In this document: one piece after another, positions 48,288-58,625 of the stretch
Numbering within the stretch: position 1 is the first letter of the stretch
Layout: each line of letters begins with the position of its first letter
Assembly (NCBI GenBank): GCA_024138025.1
Contig: JAMXBD010003346.1
Location: 1-64,000 of the forward strand
DNA: 64,000 bases
Direction: 5' to 3'
Source of the DNA: Combretum micranthum
Lineage: Eukaryota > Streptophyta > Magnoliopsida > Myrtales > Combretaceae
The notes under the pieces: generated by a model
The model's input: only the letters and a program-made list of their open reading frames with translations
What the model was told of the DNA's origin: nothing
The model's database searches: none
Program-made: the position numbers and the translations under genes

Positions 48288-50162
48288 GAATTTTGTGGAG
48301 GAATTAAAGAGGTAATTAAATAAAAGAAAAAGAAAAATAATAGGATGCAAGAGGAGGGGAGGCGCCGGTTTTGATCTTCTTGAGAGGGGAATTGTTTTAT
48401 TTTATTTGTTTTGTGTAATAAAGAAGTAATGTGTAAAGTTGATGTAATTAAAGTTGTGTTGGAAATGAAAAAAGTAAGAAAATAGATATGTAGGTGTAAG
48501 AAATAGGTGTAAGAAAAAGTAGAGATAGGTGAATAGTAATGAATAGTAAAAAGTACTATGAATAGTAGACTAGACAATTAAATACCGGTAGTAATAAAAA
48601 TACGCGTAATAATACGATATCTGTAATTTTTAGCTACCGAAAAATTCTAAAACTGATATTTTTGGAATCCTTGTATTTTTACGAGTCTATTGGTATAAAC
48701 GGAATATTTTTAATATTCCGAGCTCCGGGACACGCTTTTCGAGAACCGGTCCCGTTTGGGTCCGAAGGTCACTCGAATTTCGCGAATCTGATATTTTTAT
48801 GTTACCCACGTTATTACGAACTATTCTAGGTCATTAACTTAATTTCGTTTTCTAGGGTTTGAAAACGCGAGATTGCTGGATCTTAAACACTAGGGTTCGT
48901 TATAGGCTTGTTGACTTTTAGGGTTCCGTTTTGAATTCCGTTTTCGTCGAGATATACGTAAGATCGTATAATTTTCGAGTCTTGATCGTTTTAGAATTTT
49001 AGCTCGAAATTTATGTTTTATTTGTGGTTATTTAATAGTTTTTAGTTCTCGGAATCGTTTAACCGGGTCTAGGTTTATGAGTTGACTCGATTTGACTTTT
49101 GTGGAAAATTTGGATTTTGTGATTCTAAAATTTTACTGAAGGAATTAGGACTTTATTATCTCGTTGTTAAGCGGTATTTGGATCTATTGTTTCGATTTGC
49201 GTTTTAGGAGTTGGGTAGATTATTTAATCGACGTACGGACGTTGATTATATCGGTAATTGGACTTTATATTTTATTTCAGGGGTTCTCGTTTTCTCAAGA
49301 TTGAGAGAACTCGTTTTTGTTCTTATTAAATTTTTAACTTGGTTCAACTTTTAGGGTTTTGTTTCCGGTATTTGACTCGGTCTAGAATTGAGTTTTAATC
49401 TCAAGTTGATTTTTCGGGTTTTTGATATTTATACTTCTAAAATTTATTTTTAAGGATTATGAAAATTTTTGGGGGTTTACAAAATCCAAAAGCAAGGTCA
49501 ATTCAAGTAGACTTGGAATGCTTGGCGATGAGTGCTCGTGAGCATAAAACTTTTTAACTAAAACTACTTGAATTGAGGTTATGTATCACCAAACCCCGAA
49601 TGGAGGGCGCAAATCCATTCAACATATAGTTCCCGGAAAACTATATGCTTGTTTGCCCACGTGTATGTTGCATCACATTTGATTGTTTAAACAACTTGTT
49701 TGAAATCTCATTATAAGAAGTTATTTATGGAAATAGTTCTCACTAAGCCTGTTTAGCTTATACCCCCCATAGATATCTTTTGCAGTTTCCCTATTTATGG
49801 TTAAGGCCACGAAAACCCTGCGGTCAGGTAATTTCTTTTTGGATAAAGGAAATGCTAGATGAAGTTTAATATTAGAAATAATGTACAAATATCTTGTAAT
49901 AGAATAGTGATCATGGGAAATGTCCCTAAGTTTCTAAAACCATTGATATGAATAAATGTTTATTATGAATCATCTTTTCTTAATATGTTATTATATCTTC
50001 TTAAGCTTCATAATTCCATGTACGGTCCTCTAAAATTGTGAGAGCACGCCTTACACTTTATATCAAAGCTTTTGGGAATGGCTAAGGTTGTCGTACTTAA
50101 GCTTTAATATTGAGTGTGGCGGACTGTTACATTTAGGGTACCCCTTGGGGCGTGACACCATA

Positions 50163-50880
50163 AGTATAGTGAGAAACCCTAATTTGCTAAGATTTTGGAA
50201 ACTTTATAAACGGTAGGTAGGTTTAAGTTTAATAGATCCATTCCAAAACCACAGTGGTTACATCCTTTGTAGATCACCATTTGAGTTTCGATCACTTGTG
50301 TTTTCAAAAAAGTATGGGAAATTTCTAGACTCCGCCGAAGCTATACCATTATTCTATGGTTATTCTCTAAAAAAGTTTTTTCTAAGGAGCCAGATATAAC
50401 CATAGATAACAATAGTTTAGAATGTATATTTTAAAATGTAATGGGGATGCAAAGACCTTATAACTGAGTAATATGAATATCAGTCTCCTAATGGGGTTGA
50501 TATGGGTTTAATTCCCTCACCTCAAAATTATATTAGATGGTAATTGGCAAATAAATAAATAAGCAAGTTATAAGGATATGAATTCATGAGTTAGAGGTCA
50601 ATTCCCACTAGACATCATCACGGTTTGGGTCTAAACATGACTCACCTAAACTGTCACTGTCGATTCCCAACTGAAGAACTAGTCTGTCTTCAATGAGTTG
50701 GAACCACCTTTTGACCCATACGATCTTTGTGGGTTTAAGCGATTTGTATGTCCAAACCGATGGGTCTTCTGGGTTTTAGAACTACCAAAGGAGAACAACA
50801 GTTTGAACCACGGAATTAGTAATTTCGTCCTAGAATATGAATATTAAGAAAAAGAAAGAAAAGAAGAAAACAAAACAAAG
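50163..50880. other. Host sequence upstream of the PPR remnant
   Basis: 718 bp with ordinary AT content, no recognised domain and no repeat. It is the likely promoter side of the decayed PPR gene. Confidence 0.5.
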
Positions 50881-50883
50881 TCA

Positions 50884-51350
50884 GTCGCAATTTCATTAGT
50901 AAGGTTGTTTTCGAAGTTTGCTCTTTTCCCATTTCAGACCATGGGCTATTCTGTGAAGATTTTCTCTCAAATAAAAAACCCAGTTCTGTCTCATTAAAAT
51001 GTTATGACAAAGGGTTATTCATTAAGCGTATTTCCTAAAAATGGGTTTCATTTGTTCAATGACATAAGAAAAAATGGTGTTAAGATAGACCCACTGTCGT
51101 GTACTTTTGTTGTTAAATGTTATGTTAAGATGATGATATTAATGGGTGGTATTCAGGTTCATGCAAGTGTTTTGATGACTACATTGATGGATTTTTATTT
51201 GGTATGTGAAAAATTCAATGAAGCATATAAGGTGTTTGAAGAAATTCATAGTAGAGATACTATTGCTTGAAATGTGTTGATTTCTTGTTATTTACATGGT
51301 AATCAAACAATGGATGCAATGGACTTATTTCAGGTGATGACAAGTGGACA
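50884..51350 (+). pseudogene. Pentatricopeptide-repeat (PPR) protein remnant
   Basis: The frame from about 50910 reads KFALFPFQTMGYSVKIFSQI, KNPVLSH, then a TAA stop where a Tyr is expected, then NVMTKGYSL. It continues GFHLFNDIRKNGVKIDPLSC, VLMTTLMDFYLVCEKFNEAY, KVFEEIHSRDTIA, a TGA stop where Trp is expected, NVLISCYLHGNQTMDAMDLF, QVMTSGHVNP. The spacing of A-Y-x-V-F-E-E-I, R-D-T-I-A-W-N-V-L-I-S and A-M-D-L-F is that of PLS-type plant PPR proteins, which usually act in organelle RNA editing or processing. Two in-frame stops and truncation by LTR11 at 51351 make it a pseudogene. It is the only host-derived gene trace in the window. Confidence 0.85.
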
Positions 51351-51957
51351 TGTAAATCCTTGAAATTTTGGTTAATTTTAAGTTTAATCTTAAAATTAAA
51401 AGTCAACCGAAAACCCTAAAGGTTAACAAAATACTAGTGCAAACCCTAGAATTTTAATCTCGCATTCGCATATTAGTGATAATAGTTCATAATAACTTAA
51501 AAAAACATAAAAATATCACATTCGCGAATTTCAAGTGTCCATCGGACTTAAATGGGATCAATTCTCAAAAAGCGTGCCCTAGAGCTCGGATTAGTAAAAA
51601 TATTCCTATATTAGGACCGATTTAATACAGGATTTCAAAAATATCAGTTGTGAAACTTTTTGGTAACTAAAAATAATAGATAATGCAATTATACGCGTAT
51701 TTTCTTACTACCGGCATTTTATCAGTCGCATCTACTTTACATTACACTATTTATTACTATTCTACACTATTCATTTATCCCTACTTTTTCTAACACCTAC
51801 TCTTACAACTCTATACACCTATTATCTTTACTTTTTATCTTTCCCATAACTTTATATCACATCTACCTTATATATTATCACTTTTAATACATAAAAATAG
51901 AAAAATATCATCTCTTTCCCCCCTCTCTCAAGTGACCAGCGCCCCCCTGTTAAAGAC
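51351..51957 (+). mobile_element. Front part of a Tekay-like LTR (LTR11), cut by Athila
   Basis: It begins TGTAAATCCTTG inside the PPR frame and matches the first 600 bp of LTR9 and LTR13, including the U3 block with repeated ACTATTC-type words (about 51730-51850). The Athila LTR starts at 51958, so the remainder should lie right of the window. Confidence 0.8.
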
Positions 51958-53482
51958 AAATTATACTCAATTTCATGAATTAAAATATGCTCAATTGTTA
52001 AAGATTTTGCAGAAATTAATGAGGAATAGGTACTTAATCAAATAAATGTTATATTTAAGGTCTCTAACATAAATTTGAGCAAATGGAATGTCTTGGAACG
52101 AAGAAAATCAATGCAAGATAATTTGGACCAAAGAAGTTTGCAACTTTTGCAACACAGAAGTATATGTTGGCTATGGACTAGGTTACGCCGCCAGTGTACA
52201 TCCGACCTTCAACGAAAACATCAACGAGGGTGAAGAATCAAGTCTGCATCGCCAACCTCAATTGCAGAATAACCTAGCATGTATTGCAGGATTCAACACC
52301 GGTAATTCAGAGATCTACGCCGCTGGCCTTCAGCCTGTGCACAAAGAAAACAGAATGCAAATTTGAAAAGCCGTCGTCAAAGCCGTTGCAACACAACTAG
52401 CATAAAGTTCTTGGAATTTTCTGAAAATCAATGAATGCCGGCTATATTTGAATCTAAGCCAATGGTAACACTATCCCAACGCTGTTGAATATTGGCAGTG
52501 CACATTTTTTAGAGCTAGCATTTATGCAAACACCGACAGTATACGCCACCGGCGTAGGAAGCATAACGGCCGACGTACAGCACAGAAACCTTCGAATTTT
52601 TAGATTTTGTTCTATATATTGCGTGAACATAACTCAATGATATTCATTCCAGAGTTTCCATAACATAAAATTAGAGAGATTTTTGTTTTAAGATGAGTGG
52701 CCAATTTCCTCATTTTCTAGTCAAAGGGATTATTGTGAATTCGGTTCTTCAAAATTGTGAGATCTAAACAATTTGCATTTTATATATTTTTTTATTCTAG
52801 ATATTTGTGTATTCAATGTTTATTATCTTGTTATTTTGCTTGATTGTTACGAATTAGGATCCATTTGTTCAATCAACAAAGTGATAATCTGTAATTTGGA
52901 ATAACAAACCTGTAATTGTTTGTCTGTTCTAATATTTGTGACACAATAGCATGGTTAATTATGAAATATATGATTAATCGTGTTATGAGAATATGCAATC
53001 TAATTTAAATAAGTCATGCCATTGATTTATTAGGCAGAATTGATTATCTCTTTTGTTTTTCATGCTTCTAACAAATTAAACCTTAAGAACCTGTTTAGGG
53101 TTGTTTAGTTAGAAAGAGAAATAATTAAAGAACTTATTTTGATTATTGAATTAGTAAGGAGAGATAGGTTGTTGGAGCTTGTTAGCAATCATAGTCAGTT
53201 TTTCTCGTTAAAAAATATAGATTTTTGAATCAATGATCAATTCTCAAAACTGAGTTGCAATATACCTTTGGTTGGAAATCCCTTTGATATTGAAAAAACC
53301 TTATTAAATTGTTTTCTTGTTTAATTGATTTTTTTTTTTGTTGAAATTCAAAACCCCCCTATATCTTCTTGTTCGCTAATCTCATAGGAATAGATACCAC
53401 TAATCCTTGAGATTCGACCTTGTTCACCACTAATTGCAAACTTTGAGAGTAGGATAAAAATTTGTTGGATTCGACACCCACA
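51958..53482 (+). mobile_element. 5' LTR of Athila (about 1525 bp)
   Basis: It starts TGTTAAAGAC exactly where LTR11 stops and ends CGACACCCACA before the primer site. A GC-rich block with motifs such as TACGCCGCCAGTGTAC (about 52184) and TACGCCACCGGCGTAGG (about 52543) occupies about 52180-52570. The plus-strand 92-codon ORF at 52088-52366 lies within this block and shows no domain. Confidence 0.8.
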
Positions 53483-53489
53483 AAAAATT

Positions 53490-53507
53490 TGGCACCATTA
53501 TAGGAGA
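53490..53507 (+). other. Decayed Athila primer binding site
   Basis: TGGCACCATTATAGGAGA in the AAAAAATT(T)GG context corresponds to the Athila tRNA-Asp-type site, with several substitutions. It sits 7 nt after the LTR end. Confidence 0.7.
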
Positions 53508-53586
53508 TTGGTGTCAGTTATTTATTCCTATTTTTAGGACTTCTTCTGATATAGGTGCACTGGAAATTGATCCGAAGATTGAGAGG

Positions 53587-53813
53587 ATGGTCCAAGCATT
53601 GTGCAAAGAAGCTAAAGTGCGTGACAAAGACACTACAACATCATCTCCTGGATTGGAACAAGTTTTTGAGCTAATTGATTGTTCTTTTGAATCCTCCAAG
53701 GACGAATCTGAGAGAGAAGAGGAACAACAACAAGAAGAAATGGCAAACCAGGAGAGGACACTCAGAGAATTAGCTACATCGGATGTAACTCAACAACCTT
53801 TGTGCATTGAGTA
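53587..53813 (+). pseudogene. Athila gag, 5' part
   Basis: Open from 53587, with the likely gag ATG at 53740 (MANQERTLRELATSDVTQQP, then LCIEY). LTR12 inserts in the Tyr codon with GAGTA duplicated, and the frame resumes after 60923. Upstream codons form an acidic Ser/Glu-rich stretch (SSKDESEREEEQQQEE). Confidence 0.9.
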
Positions 53814-54900
53814 TGTCACACCCCATAGGGTACCCTTAGTGTAACAGTCCACCACATACCATATAAGACCCACGAATTACTACCTTAGTCCTTCGGGAGT
53901 CTTATATACATGTAAGGAGTCGCTTTACAACAATAGAATACTTGAATCGATGGAGTTAAAGAGTTTAATTTGGCATCAATAGCATTAGAAAATAAATCAA
54001 AACACATATATAATTAGTTACAAACTCTAAGGGGCATTCCCCCACAAAAGAATATCGTTTAGAGGTTTTTTACAGTCATCCAGAGTCTCTTGGTTTCCTA
54101 CGGAAGTCTAAACAAAATTGAATACAACTTCTAAAGGAAACGCCTAGCTCCTATACCTAAGCTGTAGGTTGCCTCGTTCTAAGCCATATGAACTAGTGCT
54201 GTAACAAATAAAAAACTGTAGGGACGTAAGCTATCCTAGCTTAGTGAGTGAGAACTTCTATAAACCCCCAAATTATTGGAATCGGTTTAGCATAAAACCC
54301 TAAACCGGAAGTTAAACGGAACCCTAAAGGTCAACAAAACCCTAGTTTACCGTAACCGATTAAATCCGACATTGCCGTTTTCTTTGGCCCTAGAAAACGA
54401 AGTTGGGATGATTAGCTATAATAGTTCGTAATAACCATAGGTTTTATAAAAATATCTGTTTCGCGAATTTCGGGTGTCTTTTGAACCCGATCAGACAAGA
54501 TTCTCGAAAAGCATGTCCGGGAGCCTGGAATAGGAAAAATATTCTGAATATACCGTTATACTCGTAAAAATATAAGGTTTTCAAAAATATCAATTTCAAA
54601 ATTTTTCGGTAGTTAAAAATAACAGATATAGCTATTATACGCATATTTTCTTACTACCGGCACTTTATTAGTCATATTTACTTTACATTACACTATTCAT
54701 TACTATTCTATACTATTCTTTTATCTCTACTTTTCTTACACCTATTCTTACACACTCCATAACCTATAACCTTAACTTTTTACCTTTCCCATAACTTTAT
54801 TTCATATCTACTTTACATATTTCATCTTTTATTTTACAAAAAGTCAAAAAAAATAAATCACTTCCCCAACACACCACCACAACCCCTACCCCACCCACCA

Positions 54901-54924
54901 CCCCCCCCCCCCCCCCCCCCCCCC
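54901..54924 (+). repeat. Poly-C tract
   Basis: 24 consecutive C residues following a CA/CCA-rich segment, in U3 of LTR13. The homologous place in LTR9 has only short C runs. Confidence 0.95.
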
Positions 54925-55009
54925 TATGGTTGGCACCATGTCCCTCTTTCCCCTCAATTTTGTTTCAATTTTTCTTTATTTTAATCACACAAAAATCATT
55001 CACATTTTC

Positions 55010-55017
55010 TATAAATA
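55010..55017 (+). promoter_or_regulatory. TATA box of LTR13
   Basis: TATAAATA in TTTTCTATAAATACCCCCC. Downstream, about 130 nt without any ATG lead to the AG|GTAACT donor. Confidence 0.65.
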
Positions 55018-56800
55018 CCCCCCTCCTCTTTCACTTTTTCACACATTCACTACCCACAAATTCTTACCAAAACTCTCTCAAAATACATCAAAAACGCTCT
55101 CAAAATATTTCTACAACAACTTCTACCAACAACTAAAACCCATAACCACAAACCATATCAAAGTCTTCATTAGGTAACTATATTCTTTTAATTTCTTCTT
55201 CTTCATGTCATGTAACTTTACATGACCATAGTGTGAGTTTTCAAAGACTACAAGTTATGGAAGCTACATTATGTTCATGTATTGTTCTTGTTCATGAAAA
55301 TTTATTTAAACTCATGTTATTATTTTTGTTCATATTATTGCTTCTATATCTAAATAATATTATCTACATATATATACTATTCTTTAGAGCATATGAGCTA
55401 CTGCAATTTATTTATTTCATGCAAAGCAATTTATTTATTTATTCCTTGTTAAATTAAGACTAGTTTCTAGTCTTAGATTATCTTCATGAAGTCAAAACAA
55501 GTTTTTCTTTCTTACTTTTATTGTGGACTAGTCTACTTCTTAGTCCCGGGAGCCTTGAAAAGCTAAGACTCCAATACTTGACTTTATGTTTTATGTTATT
55601 TTGTTTACTATTATTCTCATATCATGTTCATTTAGATTGTTGTCCAAAAATTTTAATTTCTAAAAATAATTAAACAAAATAAGAATTTTGTCAATTAGAG
55701 ATAAATTTATGTAAAGTATAAAATCTATAAGATAACAAAAAAAAAACTCATTTCCTTTCAAGTTACAAAAAGAACTCACTATAATGTTAGAAACTACTTT
55801 TACTTTAAAAAGCTACTTAAACCTTTATAACTTCGCTTTGTTTTTCAAAAGAAACTATTTGTTAATACAAAAATGGTTCTTTTTATAAAAAGATAAACAA
55901 GATGAATGGCTAAGGAATTTTCAAGTAAAGACCTTTACAAACAAATAGGCAAAGAAAATCTATGGTTTAAAAACAAAAATAAAGTTATTTCTTTTCAAGT
56001 TACAAGAAGAAACCACTAAAATTTTATAAACTACTTTACTATAAAAAGGTTTCTTAAGTCACATATTGATCTATTTTGTTTTTATCAAGAAAATAAATTT
56101 TTATGCATGGATGATTTCTATGAAAAATATAAGACATGAGGAAAGAATGAGAAATTTTCAAATGAAGTTTTGTAAACAAATAGACAAAGGAAATTTGTAC
56201 AAGAAAAATAAATAGGAAGAATAGTGTATTTTCTAAAATAGTAGAAACTTAGAAAATAGAAAATTTATTTTCAAAAAGTTACTTGGAAAAATAATAAAAA
56301 CAACGTAAAGCCTTTTTAGAAAACAAAAGGAAACAAGGTATTCATTTCAAGAATTACAAAAACAATTTGAAAAAACTTCAAACGACATTGTTTTACCAAG
56401 AAAAATAATTGGACAACAAAACATTTGAGCATGCTTAAATATGAGTTATATAGTTATAAAAAGAGAATTTTTCAACTATATAGATAACTAGTATTTATCA
56501 AAAAATTTTGATTTCTTGAACCAAAGTTGTTTTTACTTGGAAAATTCGTGGTGAACTTTGTTGCCACTGTTTCGAGGCCATATGACCTTGTTTGTTAAAA
56601 GTAATTTTGGAAATGGGTAGATCTTTTCGAGTAGGTAGAAATAGGTATATTATGCGCGATTCGAGTTAAAATGACCAAGTTATGGCCATTTTAAGTTGAA
56701 ACATTCCTTTATACGAACTTTAACGTTCTTTTGACATTGTTTTGTCAAATTTCAAGAAAATCATCAAGGAATACTCATTGTGGGTATTTTCTTTGGTTAG

Positions 56801-56896
56801 GTGACCCCGAGGAAGGATTCCTTTACCCCGAGGATTATTACGACTAAGTGGAGTGTGTGAACGACTCATCCCTAGAGGAATAATCGACATGGCATC
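56801..56896 (+). other. Putative LTR exon 2 in LTR13
   Basis: It is preceded by TATTTTCTTTGGTTAG and read (after leading GT) as D-P-E-E-G-F-L-Y-P-E-D-Y-Y-D-stop. It ends GGCATC|GTGAGTTTATT. This is the clearest copy: 1627-bp intron 1 (55174-56800), 96-bp exon, 677-bp intron 2 (56897-57573). Confidence 0.6.
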
Positions 56897-57738
56897 GTGA
56901 GTTTATTTCCATTAAATGCTATACTTGTTATGTTTGTAAATTAGTTGCATTAGAGTTAGGAAAAGATAAACTGATATGTATGTAAAATAATTCTTTGAAA
57001 GAATTTTTAAGAATATCGAAGCTGGAATTGGTTTAAATGATTGTTTTAGTATAGTATTGATTTGTATGAAATTCCTTGATCGCCTTAAATTTAAAAATAA
57101 TTATGCTATGACTTTAAAATAAATGAATTCATGCATACCACGAAGTGAGTCACATTGCATTTTGGGTTATTATCCTTAGGTGAGAAGGATAGTAAGCTCA
57201 TGTCGAAAGCAACACTTGGCGGGAGATTCGAAAGCGATTGCTTGGCGGCTTAAGGGAATTGCTTGGCGGAAGATTCGAAAGCAAGGTCAAATCAAGTAGA
57301 TTCGGAATGCTTGGCGATGAGTGCTCGCAAGCTTAAAACTTTTTAAATTAAGACTACCTGTTTTGAGGATAAGTATCACCAAACCCAGAATGGAAGGTGC
57401 AAATCCATTCATCATATAGTTCCCGGAAAACTATATGCTTGTTTGCCCACATGTTTGTTACATTACATTTGTTTGTTAAATCAACTTGTTTGAAATCTTG
57501 TTGCAAGAAGTTATTTATGAAAATAGTTCTCACTAAGCCTATTAGCTTATACCCCGATAGATATCTTTTGCAGTTTCCCTACTTATGGTTAAGGCCCCGT
57601 GGACCCTGCGGGTAGGTAATTTCTTTTTGGGTAGTAGAAATTTAGATAAAGTGTAGTATTAGCATTGATGTACAAATACACATGTAATAGATTAGTGATC
57701 AAAGGAAATTGTCCCTAAGTTTGTAAAACCATTATATG

Positions 57739-57744
57739 AATAAA
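57739..57744 (+). terminator. Polyadenylation signal of LTR13
   Basis: AATAAA in TATGAATAAATGTTTATT, with a matching site in LTR9 at 49951-49956. The TATA-to-poly(A) distance is about 2.7 kb, so the transcript repeat (R) would be unusually long. Confidence 0.45.
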
Positions 57745-58124
57745 TGTTTATTATGAATCCTCTTTTCTTAATATGTTTTCATAGTTCCTTAATCTTCATA
57801 ATTCTATATATGGTCTTCTAAAGTTGTGAAAGTACGCCTTACACTTAATATAAAAGCTTTTGGGAATGGCTAAGGTTGTCATACTTAAGCTTTAATATTG
57901 AGTGTGGCGGACTGTCACGTTTAGGGTACCCTATGGGGTGTGACAACTTCCAAGATCGCATTCATAACACATCATACAAGAAAGTGATTAGCTAGACAAG
58001 TGATATGCATCAAGCATATAGAATCAACAAATATATGACCAGCCGAAAATCATATGTGAATGAAATTTCGCTCTTCATTCCAAGTTAGCAAATTAACGAA
58101 TACTATGATACTACTCAAATATAC

Positions 58125-58250
58125 CATTTAGGATTACGGTCAACCAACTTATAATTCGTTTGTGGATCACGATTAACCAACACATTAATTCGTTTATGGA
58201 TCACGATTAACCAACTTTTGCACCGTTTAAGATCATGGACAACCAACCAA
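58125..58250. repeat. Short tandem repeat in LTR12
   Basis: About three copies of a unit around AATTCGTTTGTGGATCACGA and TTAACCAAC. The position is equivalent to the minisatellites of LTR1 and LTR10, but the unit sequence is unrelated. Confidence 0.65.
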
Positions 58251-58555
58251 TGCTAATGCTCCATCCCCATTTATGATATGAATGAGTCCATATTTATTTT
58301 CAATTCTGAATAGTCAATTATAAAATTCTTTAAGTAATTAAACAATAGTTGCAAACAATCAATCCTAATTCATCTATACACGCAATAGTTAACCACCAGA
58401 CTTCGATATTCTTATATTCAAATTCTCATTTCAACAACAACCATACATAATTCCCATTCATCCCCATCATGCATATCCATTTTATCTTTACCTAATATCT
58501 AATGCAACTATCATTACAATCACATACAATAAATGCAATCAAAAGTAATATTCAC

Positions 58556-58625
58556 TCGGCCATTGGATCACCGGTTTTTTAGTAAAAGTAATCCGGTGGT
58601 AGGGAATCGTGGATTCTGGGGTCAC
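58556..58625 (-). other. Putative LTR exon 2 in LTR12
   Basis: In sense, after TTTCTTCCTTTTTAG, the frame reads (after leading GT) D-P-R-I-H-D-S-L-P-P-D-Y-F-Y-stop. The upstream intron side is in a different frame with a stop, yet the exon frame and D-Y-F ending are kept, which favours a real splice junction over a read-through frame. Confidence 0.5.

Larger units (their letters stand above)
45153..49481 (-). mobile_element. Solo LTR (LTR10, 4329 bp) with AAATC duplication
   Basis: The plus strand begins TGTCACGCCCG and ends GGGGGTTTACA. AAATC flanks it at 45148-45152 and 49482-49486. It is inserted in LTR9, and LTR13 shows the intact target. It has a TATA box at 48287-48280, a minisatellite at about 45788-45945, exon 2 at 46261-46358 and acceptor TTGTTGAAACAG ending at 45542. 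Confidence 0.95.
42344..50157 (+). mobile_element. Solo LTR (LTR9) with CCATA duplication, holding LTR10
   Basis: It begins TGTAAACCCCC and ends TTGGGGCGTGACA. CCATA flanks both sides (42339-42343 and 50158-50162). Without LTR10 it is 3480 bp. Sense features: a pyrimidine-rich U3 block (about 42740-42860), TATA at 43049, an ATG-free leader, donor TTTAG|GTAACT at 43240, acceptor GGCTAG at 44675, exon 2, donor GTGAGT at 44774, acceptor TTTTGCAG at 49785 and AATAAA at 49951. LTR10 sits in the second putative intron. Confidence 0.93.
54259..57945 (+). mobile_element. Solo LTR (LTR13, 3687 bp) with ACTTC duplication
   Basis: It begins TATAAACCCCC (mutated TG) and ends TATGGGGTGTGACA. ACTTC flanks both sides (54254-54258 and 57946-57950). 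It is closely related to LTR9. It has a TATA box at 55010, donor ATTAG|GTAACT at 55174, acceptor TTTGGTTAG at 56800, exon 2, donor GTGAGT at 56897, acceptor TTTTGCAG at 57573 and AATAAA at 57739. Confidence 0.95.

Noticed and set aside
52088..52366. Plus-strand 92-codon ORF with Cys residues
   Set aside because: It lies wholly inside the Athila 5' LTR, over the GC-rich repeat block, with no recognisable domain.
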